A stretch of 64,000 nucleotides of DNA from Deinococcus roseus (GTDB taxonomy: Bacteria; Deinococcota; Deinococci; Deinococcales; Deinococcaceae). The notes beneath the pieces are model-generated. The model made no database searches. It was not told the DNA's origin and saw only the letters and a list, made by a program, of their open reading frames with translations. Below are positions 43,423-51,950 of the stretch, in pieces; the first letter of the stretch is position 1; each line of letters opens with the position of its first letter. The position numbers and the translations under genes were made by a program. Location of the stretch: the NCBI RefSeq assembly GCF_014646895.1, contig NZ_BMOD01000007.1, positions 124,001 through 188,000 on the forward strand. Direction: 5' to 3'.

Positions 43423-43477
43423 CATCTGTAAATCAACAAAAACAGAACATGCGGAGTGTGGGAGAGGTAAAGCAGCT

Positions 43478-44563
43478 TCAGGATTGGACGCCAAAGCGGT
43501 AAAGGGTGATGGATTCAAACACCTCTCCAGGCCACAGCACCGTGGAGGGGAAATGCGGCTGGTTGGGGGAATCCGGGAAATGCTGGGTCTCCAGGCACAC
43601 CCCGGCGTTGCGGCCAAAATTTTGCAAGCAGGGATGGGGGGAATGGTCGGGCAGAAAGTTCCCGGAGTACAGTTGCATGCCAGGCTCGGTGGTGAACACC
43701 TCCAGCACCCTTCCTGAAACAGGTTCATGCAGGGTTGCTGCAGGCTTGAATCCTGTGCCACGCAGCACGTAGGTGTGGTCGTACCCTCCTGCCCGTTGCA
43801 ACTGCACGTCCTCTTCCTCAATTCGCTGGCCCAGACGTCCAGAGGAGCGGAAATCGAAGGGGGTTCCAGCCACATCCTGCAATTCACCGGTGGGAATCAA
43901 CTGGTCATTGATGGGCAGGTACTGGTCGGCATGCACGGTGATTTCATGGTTCAGCACCTTGTTCCTGGGGTTCCCGCTGAGGTTCCAGTAGGTGTGCTGC
44001 GTGAGGTTCAGGTGGGTGGCGCGGGTGGTGGTGGCACTGTAATGGATGCGCAGTTCCCCCTGTTCGTTCAACAGGTACTGCACCTGCACGTCCAGCGCTC
44101 CCGGATGGCCTTCGCTGCCATCTGGCAGGGTGAGCGCAAGGTTCAAACCCACATGGTTTGCTCCCTGCAGTTCCTCCACCTGCCACATCTGGTTGTCCAG
44201 TCCGGTGTGCCCGCCGTGCAGGCTGTTGCTGCCCTCGTTCTGGCTGACCTGGTGCTGCTGGCCTTCCAGGGTGAATTGCCCACCGTGAATGCGGTTGGCG
44301 TACCGTCCAATCAGGGCCCCGAAAAAACAACTGGTGTCGCGGGAAAGGTAGGGGGCAAGTTCCGGGTGTCCCAGCACGATGTTGGCCCTTTGTCCATGGC
44401 GGTCCGGGGCGAGGATGGAGGTGATGGTTCCACCGTAATCCAGCACCTGCACTTGCAGACCCTGGAGTCCGGTCAGGGTGTACTGGGTGACTTCCCTCCC
44501 GGAGGGCAGGGTGCCCCAGGGGGCGGATTGCAGTGTGAATGGCTGTGAAGTGGTCTGTGTCAT
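43478..44563 (-). CDS. galM: Aldose 1-epimerase (galactose mutarotase)
   Basis: This 361-residue protein has family motifs GRYANRIHGGQF (with the Asn/Arg substrate site), NSLHGG, the catalytic His in TQHTYWNLSG, and near the C-terminus the region GMQLYSGNFL and the catalytic Glu (WPGEVFES). It interconverts the alpha and beta forms of galactose or a related aldose. It is the last gene after the sugar ABC importer, 110 bp downstream of the second permease gene, and no signal peptide is present. It would adjust the anomeric form of the imported sugar. Confidence 0.93.
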   Translation of the reverse strand: MTQTTSQPFTLQSAPWGTLPSGREVTQYTLTGLQGLQVQVLDYGGTITSILAPDRHGQRANIVLGHPELAPYLSRDTSCFFGALIGRYANRIHGGQFTLEGQQHQVSQNEGSNSLHGGHTGLDNQMWQVEELQGANHVGLNLALTLPDGSEGHPGALDVQVQYLLNEQGELRIHYSATTTRATHLNLTQHTYWNLSGNPRNKVLNHEITVHADQYLPINDQLIPTGELQDVAGTPFDFRSSGRLGQRIEEEDVQLQRAGGYDHTYVLRGTGFKPAATLHEPVSGRVLEVFTTEPGMQLYSGNFLPDHSPHPCLQNFGRNAGVCLETQHFPDSPNQPHFPSTVLWPGEVFESITLYRFGVQS

Positions 44564-44673
44564 GGGTCCTCGGCTGGGAAGGAATACAGGGAGAGGGCGG
44601 TTTTTGATGTGGGTCGTCCAGCAGGGACCCCGAAATGACCAGGGTGGGGTCTGCTGCTGGACGGCTCAGGGAT

Positions 44674-45663
44674 TCAGGAGGTGGAGGATTTTCGGGTCAG
44701 TCGGCTTTGCAGGATCACCACCAGCAGCAGGAACATCCCGCGGATCACGCTCTGCCAGTACACGGAGAGGCTGATCACGCCTTTGCCGTTCTCGAAGTTG
44801 AGCACATTGAAGATCATTCCCAGCAGGAGAACCCCAAAAAAGGTGCCCCACACGGTGCCCACGCCTCCGGTGAGCAGGGTCCCGCCCACCACCACGGCGG
44901 CAATGGCGGTCAGTTCCCAGCCCACCCCTTCGGTGGGTTGACCTGCCCCGAACTGGGAGGCCAGAACCACCCCGGCCATGCCGGAAAGTGCGCCGGACAG
45001 CACGTAAACCCAGAATTTGGTGCGGTCCACGGGCAGGCCCATGAGTCTTGCAGCGTCTTCGTTGTCCCCAATCGAGAGGGTGTAGCGTCCAAACTGGGTG
45101 CTGGAGAGCACGAAAATCCCGATCAGGAAGGCCACGACCATCATCCAGGCAGGGATGGGAAAGCCCAGGAAGTCGCCCTGTCCAATCTGGATGAAGTTTC
45201 CGGTGTATTCAGCACTGACCGACTGGTTGCCGGAGACCAGCAGCGCCAGACCTCTGGCCCCCAGCAGGGTCGCCAGGGTCACGATGAAGGGGGCAATGCG
45301 GCCCCTGGTGATCAGTCCGGCATTGATGGCCCCAACACCTGCACCGACCAGCACCGGGATCAGGAAACCCAGCAAGGCCCCCTGTCCGCTGACTTTGGCA
45401 GCCACCACGCTGGCCAGGGCCACCACGCTGCCCACCGAAAGGTCAATCCCGCCGGTGATGATCACAAAGGTCATGCCCAGCGCAATCAGCCCGAACATGG
45501 CGTTGTACCTTAAAAAGCTTTCCAGGTTGTACTCGGTGATGAAGCCCTCGTAACGCAGGCCTCCGAAGACCATCAGGAGCACCAGGGCAATCAGCACCCC
45601 TTGCTGGCTGAGCTGTTTCCAGATGCGGCCTGGATCTGTGGTTTTGCTTGGCATGGTGGTCAT
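44674..45663 (-). CDS. yjfF: Sugar ABC transporter permease, YjfF-like
   Basis: This 329-residue BPD_transp_2 (RbsC-type) permease has about nine membrane helices. It carries the family segment GGIDLSVGSVVALASVVAAK (about 70-90) and AVVVGGTLLTGGVGTVWGT near the C-terminus. It starts 1 bp after the stop of the first permease gene and has GGAGG 7 nt before the ATG. Together with the other three genes it forms the import complex for a furanose sugar, most likely galactofuranose, by likeness to E. coli YtfQRT-YjfF. Confidence 0.85.
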   Translation of the reverse strand: MTTMPSKTTDPGRIWKQLSQQGVLIALVLLMVFGGLRYEGFITEYNLESFLRYNAMFGLIALGMTFVIITGGIDLSVGSVVALASVVAAKVSGQGALLGFLIPVLVGAGVGAINAGLITRGRIAPFIVTLATLLGARGLALLVSGNQSVSAEYTGNFIQIGQGDFLGFPIPAWMMVVAFLIGIFVLSSTQFGRYTLSIGDNEDAARLMGLPVDRTKFWVYVLSGALSGMAGVVLASQFGAGQPTEGVGWELTAIAAVVVGGTLLTGGVGTVWGTFFGVLLLGMIFNVLNFENGKGVISLSVYWQSVIRGMFLLLVVILQSRLTRKSSTS

Positions 45664-45664
45664 C

Positions 45665-46663
45665 TCAGGCCCTCCGGCTGCGTTGCAGGGCCACAGCGCC
45701 CACGATGATTCCGGCTTTCACAATCAGGGCCACCGAGTCCGGCACCCCTTTGGCCAGCAGGGTGAAGCGAATCAGCTGGATGATCAGGGCACCGATCAAT
45801 GTTCCCACGATGGTGGCTTTTCCGCCTTCCAGCAGGGTTCCGCCCACCGCAACTGCAGCAATGGCGTCCAGTTCCATGTTCTGCCCGACCTGGTTGGCGT
45901 CGCTGGCAGAGTTGATGGCAATGGTGATCAGGCCCGCGATGCCCGCCAGCAGCCCACTGATGGCGTACACGGCGTATTTGACCCGCTGGGCAGGAATGCC
46001 GCTCAGTCGGGCGGCTTTCTCGTTGCCCCCCACGGAGAGGATGCTGCGGCCCAGCACGGTGCGGCGCATCACCCAGGCGGCCAGGGCCACGATCAGCACC
46101 ATCAGGATCACCTGGAAGGGCAATCCCAGCACTTTGCCCAGACCGATGTATTGAAAGGAGGGGTTGCTGAAGGTCTGCAGGTTGCCGTTGGTGAGCACCT
46201 GGGCAATTCCGCGCCCCGCAATGAACAGCACCAGTGTGGCAATGATGGGCTGCAATTCAAATTTGCTGACCAGCAGGCCATTGAAGAGGCCCAGTGCAGC
46301 CGCAGCCAGCACAGGCAGCACGAAGGCCAGCAGGATGCCCAACGGATTGTCTTTCAGGCCGTCTGACATGAAGATCATGGGCGCGAGTGCTCCAGCAATG
46401 GCCATCAGGGAGCCCACGGAGAGGTCAATGCCACCCGTGGCAATCACCAGGGTCATGCCCACCCCCACAATCACAATGGTCGCCACCTGCGTCAGGTTGA
46501 TGTTCAGGGTCTGCATCGACAGGAAGTTGGGGGTGAAAATGGCGTTGAACACAAACAGCACCAGCAGGGCCAGCAGGCCCCCGTACTGCTGCAAGAACAG
46601 CTTCCAGTCCATTTTGGGTTTGGGGGGGGTGTTTTTGGGTTTCATGGTTTTACTGTCCAGCAT
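45665..46663 (-). CDS. ytfT: Sugar ABC transporter permease, YtfT-like
   Basis: This 332-residue permease of the RbsC family has the same motif pair as its neighbour (GGIDLSVGSLMAIAGAL and AVAVGGTLLEGGKATIVGT) and eight to ten helices. The ATG at 46663 has AAGGAG 6 nt upstream and overlaps the end of the ATPase gene by 14 bp. With the second permease it forms a heterodimeric channel. The N-terminal tail is basic and Pro-rich (KPKNTPPKPK). Confidence 0.85.
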   Translation of the reverse strand: MLDSKTMKPKNTPPKPKMDWKLFLQQYGGLLALLVLFVFNAIFTPNFLSMQTLNINLTQVATIVIVGVGMTLVIATGGIDLSVGSLMAIAGALAPMIFMSDGLKDNPLGILLAFVLPVLAAAALGLFNGLLVSKFELQPIIATLVLFIAGRGIAQVLTNGNLQTFSNPSFQYIGLGKVLGLPFQVILMVLIVALAAWVMRRTVLGRSILSVGGNEKAARLSGIPAQRVKYAVYAISGLLAGIAGLITIAINSASDANQVGQNMELDAIAAVAVGGTLLEGGKATIVGTLIGALIIQLIRFTLLAKGVPDSVALIVKAGIIVGAVALQRSRRA

Positions 46664-48191
46664 GGGCGGCTCCTTCTGTGCCTGCCATGGCGTGCATGAT
46701 GCGTTTCTCGGAGAGGTTCTTGCCCGAAAGTTCTCCCACGGTTTCCCCGTCCCTGAGCACCATCACCCGCTGGCAACCCTCAGTGAGTTCTTCCAGTTCC
46801 GAGGAGATCATCAGCACGGTGAGGCCGTCTTCGGCCAGCTCGCTGATCAGGTTCTGAATTTCGGCTTTGGCCCCCACATCGATGCCACGGGTGGGTTCAT
46901 CCAGAATCAAGAGGTCGGGGTTCATGCACAGCCATCTCGCCAGCAGCACTTTTTGCTGATTGCCTCCAGACAGTTCCCGGATGGGCTGCTCCGGGGAAGA
47001 GCACTTGATGCCCAGACGCTGGATGAATTTGTCGATGATCTTCTGCTGGGCCTGGGGATCAATCACGCCCAGTCTGGAAATGCGGGGAAGCAGTGCCAGT
47101 GTGAGGTTTTCCCGCACGCTCAGGTGGGGGATGATGCCCTCTTCTTTGCGGTCTTCAGAACAAAAACCCATGCCCAGACGGATGGCTTCACGGGGGGAAC
47201 GCAGGCGGATGGGCTGGCGCTTCCAGCTGAGGGCCCCTGCATCGGTGGGATCTGCTCCAAAGAGGGCACGGGCGGTTTCGGTGCGGCCAGAGCCCAGCAA
47301 ACCCGCCACCCCCAGGATTTCTCCTTTTTTGACGGTGAGGTTCACGCCTTTGAGTTTGTTGCCGCGTTTGAGGTCTTTCACCGTGAGCAGTTCTTCTTGC
47401 CCGGTGGTGTTCTTCTTGTGAAAGCCGGTGCGACCCTGGCGTTCCACCTCGCCAATTTCCCGGCCCAGCATCTTGGCCACCAGTTCAAATTTGCTGATGC
47501 TGCGGATGGGTCCAGAGTGCACGGTTTTGCCGTCCCGCATCACCGTGATGTGGTCTGAAATGGCGTACAGCTCGTCCAGGTAATGGGAGACAAAAATCAC
47601 CCCAACGTTTTCCTGTTTCAGTTTGCGGATCACTGCAAAAAGGGTTTCCACTTCCTGTTCATCCAGGGAACTGGTGGGTTCGTCCATCACCACCAGCCTG
47701 GCTTTCATGGAAATGGCCCGGGCAATGGAGACCATCTGCTGGGTGGCAATGCTGTAGTCCTGAAGAGGGCGGGTCACGTCAAGCGCAATGCCCATGTCCT
47801 GCAAAATCTGACTGGCCTGGCGGTGCATCTCTTTCCAGTCGATCATTCCGAATTTTTTGGGTTCACGGCCCAGCAGAATGTTTTCGCTGACCGAGCGCTT
47901 CAACACCAGGTTGACTTCCTGGTAGATGGTGGCGATGCCACCCTGCTGGGATTCCAGGGGGGTTTTAAAATTCACTTCCCGTCCAGCAAAAGCAATGCTT
48001 CCGGTGTCCTTGCGGTAGGCTCCAGTGAGGATCTTGAGGAGTGTGGATTTGCCTGCCCCGTTCTGCCCGATCAGGGCGTGCACTTCACCTTCCCGGACCA
48101 CCAGGGAGCTGTCACGCAGGGCGGGGGTGCCCGCGAAGCTCTTGGTGATGTGTTCCATGGACAGCAGGATTTGAGGGGATGTTGTGGTCAT
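46650..48191 (-). CDS. ytfR: Sugar ABC transporter ATP-binding protein, YtfR-like (two ATPase domains)
   Basis: This 513-residue protein has tandem nucleotide-binding domains, as in MglA/RbsA/YtfR. The first has Walker A GQNGAGKST and the second the degenerate GLLGSGRTET typical of the family. Signature and Walker B are clear in both halves (LVVMDEPTSSLD; LSGGNQQKVLLARWL with LLILDEPTRG). The ATG at 48191 is supported by AAGGGA 7 nt upstream; the frame is open 20 codons further but without a ribosome site. It energises the furanose importer. Confidence 0.92.
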   Translation of the reverse strand: MTTTSPQILLSMEHITKSFAGTPALRDSSLVVREGEVHALIGQNGAGKSTLLKILTGAYRKDTGSIAFAGREVNFKTPLESQQGGIATIYQEVNLVLKRSVSENILLGREPKKFGMIDWKEMHRQASQILQDMGIALDVTRPLQDYSIATQQMVSIARAISMKARLVVMDEPTSSLDEQEVETLFAVIRKLKQENVGVIFVSHYLDELYAISDHITVMRDGKTVHSGPIRSISKFELVAKMLGREIGEVERQGRTGFHKKNTTGQEELLTVKDLKRGNKLKGVNLTVKKGEILGVAGLLGSGRTETARALFGADPTDAGALSWKRQPIRLRSPREAIRLGMGFCSEDRKEEGIIPHLSVRENLTLALLPRISRLGVIDPQAQQKIIDKFIQRLGIKCSSPEQPIRELSGGNQQKVLLARWLCMNPDLLILDEPTRGIDVGAKAEIQNLISELAEDGLTVLMISSELEELTEGCQRVMVLRDGETVGELSGKNLSEKRIMHAMAGTEGAAHAGQ

Positions 48192-48269
48192 GTCTGGTTC
48201 CCTTTCAGTGGGAAGGGGGACCCACCCCCGTGACAGGTGGTGGGTCCCCATGAGGAAAGGAAGCAGGGA

Positions 48270-49241
48270 TCAGTAAGCGGAGGGGAGCAGTTTGGCTGCG
48301 TTGGCAGAGTGGAACTCGCGGTCAGGGTTGATGATCTTGGCGTTGATCTTCTTGCCTGCAGCGTAATCCTTGAGGGTGGAGTAGGCTTTGGGGCCGAATT
48401 TGGGGTTGCACTCGACCACGTAGGCGATCTTGCCATCCACCACCAGTTGCACGGCTTCACGGCCACCGTCGATGGAGAGCACCAGCACGTCTTTGCCAGG
48501 TTTGCGGCCTGCGGCTTCCAGAGCAGCAATGGCACCGATGGCCATTTCATCGTTGTGGGCGTAGACCACGTCCACTTCGGGGTGGGCTTGCAGCAGGGTT
48601 TCCATCACCTGGCGGCCCTTGTCACGGGAGAAGTCACCAGTCTGGGAGGCCAGGATTTTCATGCCGGGGTTCTTGGCAATCACGTCATCGAAGCCTTTTT
48701 TGCGGTCGTTGGCAGGGCTGGAGCCGGTGGTGCCCTCCAGCTCAATGATGTTGGCCTTGCCGTTGGTTTTCTTGGCAATCCATTGACCGACGCGCTGGCC
48801 TTCCTGGATGAAGTTGGAACCAATGAAGGTCACGTAGTCGTTGCCTGCTTTGGCGAGGCTCTGGTCCACGTTGCGGTCAATCAGGAACACGGGGATGCCG
48901 GCTTTTTTGGCTTCCAGGATCACGGGAGCCAGGGGTTTTTCTTCACGGGGAGACAGGAAGATGGCGTCGACTTTCTGGGCGATCATGCTGCGCACGTCTG
49001 CCACCTGTTTGGCAGCGCTGCCCTGGGCGTCGGTGTAAACCAGTTGCCAGCCGAGCTTTTTGGCTTCATCCTGCATGCTCTGGGTCTGGGCGATGCGCCA
49101 GGGGTTGTTGCTTTCGGTCTGGGCGAAACCCACTTTGTAGGTGGCTTTTTTGGCCAGTTTGGGCAAACCGGTGTCTGCAGCCAGAGCGACAGCGGTAACA
49201 GTGAGTGCAGCAGCCAAAACCATCAATTTTGCTTGTTTCAT
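48270..49241 (-). CDS. ytfQ: Sugar-binding protein, YtfQ-like (galactofuranose type)
   Basis: This 323-residue protein has a signal peptide (MKQAKLMVLAAALTVTAVALA). The mature protein is a two-lobe periplasmic-binding type 1 fold with the YtfQ landmarks VGFAQTESNNPWR, RSMIAQKVDAIFLSP, PVFLIDRNVD, RKKGFDDVI, QTGDFSRDKG and VVYAHNDEMAIGAI, all close in pattern to E. coli YtfQ, which binds galactofuranose. It is the first gene of the importer operon, with a strong promoter about 110 bp upstream and a divergent regulator. Binding of arabinofuranose is possible too. Confidence 0.88.
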   Translation of the reverse strand: MKQAKLMVLAAALTVTAVALAADTGLPKLAKKATYKVGFAQTESNNPWRIAQTQSMQDEAKKLGWQLVYTDAQGSAAKQVADVRSMIAQKVDAIFLSPREEKPLAPVILEAKKAGIPVFLIDRNVDQSLAKAGNDYVTFIGSNFIQEGQRVGQWIAKKTNGKANIIELEGTTGSSPANDRKKGFDDVIAKNPGMKILASQTGDFSRDKGRQVMETLLQAHPEVDVVYAHNDEMAIGAIAALEAAGRKPGKDVLVLSIDGGREAVQLVVDGKIAYVVECNPKFGPKAYSTLKDYAAGKKINAKIINPDREFHSANAAKLLPSAY

Positions 49242-49358
49242 GATTCTCTCCCCTTTCCATCCCTTGTGGAATGGAAATCAAAATGGCTTCCCAGAACAAG
49301 AGAAGGTGCAAAGGGGTGTTTGCCCTGGAAATGGATCAGGTTGTGTTGACCTAAAGCA

Positions 49359-49387
49359 ACTGTACGCCGCGCCCCTCTTTATGTCAA
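49359..49387 (-). promoter_or_regulatory. Promoter of the sugar importer operon
   Basis: On the minus strand, -35 TTGACA (49382-49387), a 17-nt GC-rich spacer and -10 TACAGT (49359-49364) sit about 118 bp before the ytfQ-like ATG. Confidence 0.8.
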
Positions 49388-49445
49388 GCCTTTTGGATGT
49401 TATATTTGCAGAACAAGTGGTTTTATTCATTTAGAACGGGTTTTT

Positions 49446-49463
49446 CCATTTTGTTTGAAATGG
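49446..49463. promoter_or_regulatory. Inverted repeat upstream of the importer promoter
   Basis: CCATTT-TGTTTG-AAATGG lies about 60 bp upstream of the -35 on the minus strand. It is a candidate site for the divergent regulator. The rest of the 395-bp interval 49242-49636 holds no gene; GTTGTAA is directly repeated near 49604-49617, just before the regulator. Confidence 0.45.
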
Positions 49464-49636
49464 CATTACTGTCAAGTTTTTCTCAGGCATTCAGTAAAGC
49501 TTCAGCGACCCCCAAACACATGGAGACAAGAACACCATCCAGGACAGCAATTGATCGATCACATTTGAAATGCGACTTGCATCTCCCGTAACATCAAAAA
49601 AAGTTGTAAAGTTGTAGCAATCACCTAGGAGGCCCC

Positions 49637-50599
49637 GTGATCATTGCCCGCAACAAAACCCTGGTCATTGACGGAGATGACGCACAAAAAGTCCTCTCTG
49701 CCCTCAACTCAGACACCAGATTGCTGATGCTCAGTTTGCTGTCGCACCGTGCCATGAACATGTCCGCACTCACCGAGGCCCTCGGACAGCCCCATTCTAC
49801 CGTTGCCTTCAACCTCAAGCAACTTGAGGATGCTGGCCTGCTGCGGGTGCAGTACATTCCAGGCACCCGGGGCAAGCAGAAAATGATCTCCAAGAACTAC
49901 GACGAGATCCTGCTGAAACTCCCTGGCGTGAACATTGAAGCCGAGCTGGACATTGTGGAGGTGTCCATGCCCATTGGGAATTACAAGCGCTTTCAGGCCA
50001 AACCCACCTGCGGCCTGGCTTCAGACACCAAGTTCATTGGACTGATTGACGACCCCAGAAGTTTTTACGAACCAGAGCACGTTTACGCCCAGATCATGTG
50101 GTTCCGTTCGGGGTATGTGGAGTACGACTTTCCCAACAACCTGCCTTACGGCTCGGTGGCCACCGAAATCGAACTCAGCATGGAAATCTGCTCTGAAGCG
50201 CCAGAATACGAACTGGACTGGCCCTCGGACATCACCCTGTGGGTCAATGGCATTGAAGTCGGCACCTGGACTTCTCCGGGGGATTTTGGGGGCGTGAAAG
50301 CCAAACTCACCCCGTCCTGGTGGTCGCTGGACCAGACCACCCACGGCCTGCTGAAACGCTGGCGCATCACCCAGGAAGGGTCTTTCATTGATGGGGAGCG
50401 GCTTTCTCCGGTCAGCATCCGCGATGTGAACATCCAGGACGCGGCCCACATCGAGGTGAAACTGGGCGTCAAACCCGATGCCCGCCATCCCGGAGGCATG
50501 AACCTTTTCGGCAAACGTTTTGGGAATTATGAGCAGGACATCGTGATGCGCACCCGCTATGCGTTTCAGGAAGGCGAACGGCCCTACAAAATCAAGTGA
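49637..50599 (+). CDS. ArsR-type HTH regulator with a large effector domain, 320 aa
   Basis: The winged HTH domain (about residues 15-85; LTEALGQPHSTVAFNLKQLEDAGLL) is followed by a beta-rich C-terminal domain of about 230 residues, with many Trp and Tyr, resembling sugar-responsive regulators near glycosidase genes. It lacks metal sites. The GTG start has AGGAGG 4 nt upstream. It is divergent from the sugar importer operon and probably senses the same furanose. A strong terminator follows at 50616-50646. The ligand is inferred from context. Confidence 0.8.
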   Translation: MIIARNKTLVIDGDDAQKVLSALNSDTRLLMLSLLSHRAMNMSALTEALGQPHSTVAFNLKQLEDAGLLRVQYIPGTRGKQKMISKNYDEILLKLPGVNIEAELDIVEVSMPIGNYKRFQAKPTCGLASDTKFIGLIDDPRSFYEPEHVYAQIMWFRSGYVEYDFPNNLPYGSVATEIELSMEICSEAPEYELDWPSDITLWVNGIEVGTWTSPGDFGGVKAKLTPSWWSLDQTTHGLLKRWRITQEGSFIDGERLSPVSIRDVNIQDAAHIEVKLGVKPDARHPGGMNLFGKRFGNYEQDIVMRTRYAFQEGERPYKIK

Positions 50600-50615
50600 T
50601 TTCCTTTGCCAGACA

Positions 50616-50646
50616 GCACCGTTTTTCAGAACGGTGCTTTTTTTTG
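50616..50646 (+). terminator. Terminator after the ArsR-type regulator
   Basis: An 8-bp stem (GCACCGTT with AACGGTGC) with a 6-nt loop is followed by a run of T. Confidence 0.9.
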
Positions 50647-50774
50647 TGCTCTCTTTTGGTTCGGCTTGTTCCATAAACCTTCCAATAAACTTGAAGGTTT
50701 TGGCGTTCCAGCCACCATTCTCCTCAAAAAGAATGGTTTGTTTTTCCCTCTGGGTCAATAAATATCAGATTTAT

Positions 50775-50810
50775 TTGACATTAACCCGTATTTGTTGTTA
50801 GCATACGGGT
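50775..50810 (+). promoter_or_regulatory. Promoter with embedded inverted repeat before the glycosyltransferase
   Basis: -35 TTGACA (50775-50780), an 18-nt spacer and -10 TAGCAT (50799-50804). A perfect 8-bp inverted repeat, ACCCGTAT (50784-50791) and ATACGGGT (50803-50810), covers the spacer and -10, as expected for a repressor site. Confidence 0.6.
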
Positions 50811-50952
50811 ACAGATTCATCCAACCGTTTCCCTGAAAGCCTCTGGCTTTCTTCAACCCTGCCCGTTCATGCTCACAGGCTGGACGCTGCTGAAAGAACG
50901 CCCTCCCACCCCCCATCTGGTGGTCGTGGCTGCATGCCCCGAGGAACCCAAA

Positions 50953-51795
50953 ATGGCAAAAGTCTCCATCATCATTCCACACTTCAACCACCAGGATTTC
51001 ATTGAGGACACCCTCAACAGCATCCTGGAACAGACGTACACCCAGTACGAAGTGGTGGTTGTCGATGATGGATCCACCGATCCCCGCGCCCGCCACAAAC
51101 TCCGCAGCCTCACCTGCCCCAATGTCACCGTGCATTTTGAACCCCACCGCCACATTGCGGGATGCCGCAACCATGGCATCCGCCACACCCGTTCCGAGTA
51201 CCTGCTGGTGCTGGACGCAGACGACCTGATCCACCCTGATTTTCTGCAATCAGCAGTCGAGGTGCTCGACAGCCAGCCAGAGGTGGGCGTGGTCAGCAGC
51301 TGGATCCAGACCTTCGGGGTGGGACGCTGGCTGGTCAAACCTGAAGGCGGCACCGTGGTGGACTTTCTGCACAAAAACAACTGCCCTGGCTCTGCACTCA
51401 TTCGCCGCAGCAGCTGGCAGAAAGCCGGAGGGTACAAAGAACAGCTCAAGGGTCACTTTGAAGACTGGGATTTGTACCTGTCCATCACCGAACTGGGCGA
51501 ACGCATTCACATTCTGCCCCATCCTTACCTGATGTACCGCACCCGCAATGCTTCGGCCAACATGACCAACCATCCTGTGCGGCTGGACCACCTGCGTCCC
51601 ATCATTGAGCTTCACCAGCACACCTACCAGAAACACCTGCTGGACGTGCTCCTCTGCAAAGAGCAGCAACTCATCCAGCAGCGCCAGCACCTCAAGCACC
51701 TGCTCATCGAGCACCACCTGCCCCTGCCCGAAGTGACTTTTGGAGATGGCGGCATGGCCTTTGCCGTGGAGGTGGAATCCGCCCGTCCTGCCTGA
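50953..51795 (+). CDS. Family 2 glycosyltransferase
   Basis: This 280-residue GT-A fold enzyme has the N-terminal VSIIIPHFNHQDF, VVVVDDGSTD (nucleotide binding), the metal-binding DxD-like VLDADD, and the acceptor-side GHFEDWDLYL motif. A His-rich helical C-terminus follows. It probably transfers a sugar to a surface polysaccharide or glycolipid at the cytoplasmic face of the membrane. The ATG at 50953 is chosen because the GT-A fold begins there and GAGGAA lies 7 nt upstream; the frame is open 28 codons further. Transcription likely starts from the promoter at 50775. Confidence 0.88.
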   Translation: MAKVSIIIPHFNHQDFIEDTLNSILEQTYTQYEVVVVDDGSTDPRARHKLRSLTCPNVTVHFEPHRHIAGCRNHGIRHTRSEYLLVLDADDLIHPDFLQSAVEVLDSQPEVGVVSSWIQTFGVGRWLVKPEGGTVVDFLHKNNCPGSALIRRSSWQKAGGYKEQLKGHFEDWDLYLSITELGERIHILPHPYLMYRTRNASANMTNHPVRLDHLRPIIELHQHTYQKHLLDVLLCKEQQLIQQRQHLKHLLIEHHLPLPEVTFGDGGMAFAVEVESARPA

Positions 51796-51862
51796 TTTTG
51801 TTTGACCCTCTTTTTCTGGTGCAATGTGCCCCTTTGTGCCGCAAATATTTACCGTTCAAGGT

Positions 51863-51879
51863 TGTTTCTTAAAGAAACA
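51863..51879. promoter_or_regulatory. 17-bp palindrome upstream of the GH2 gene
   Basis: TGTTTCTT-A-AAGAAACA is a perfect 8-bp inverted repeat around one base, about 70 bp before the hydrolase ATG. It is a probable operator. Confidence 0.5.
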
Positions 51880-51895
51880 GTCATGTGCTGGCATC

Positions 51896-51925
51896 CCATT
51901 CAAGTCCATTCAAGTCCATTCAAGT
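51896..51925. repeat. Three tandem decamers CCATTCAAGT
   Basis: Three perfect copies of CCATTCAAGT, one helical turn apart, lie between the palindrome and the ribosome site of the GH2 gene. Confidence 0.9.
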
Positions 51926-51950
51926 TCATCCCCCTTCCAAAGGAGTTTTC

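Noticed and set aside
51896..51925. CRISPR array for the repeated decamers
   Set aside because: The unit is 10 bp with no spacers, so it is a simple tandem repeat.
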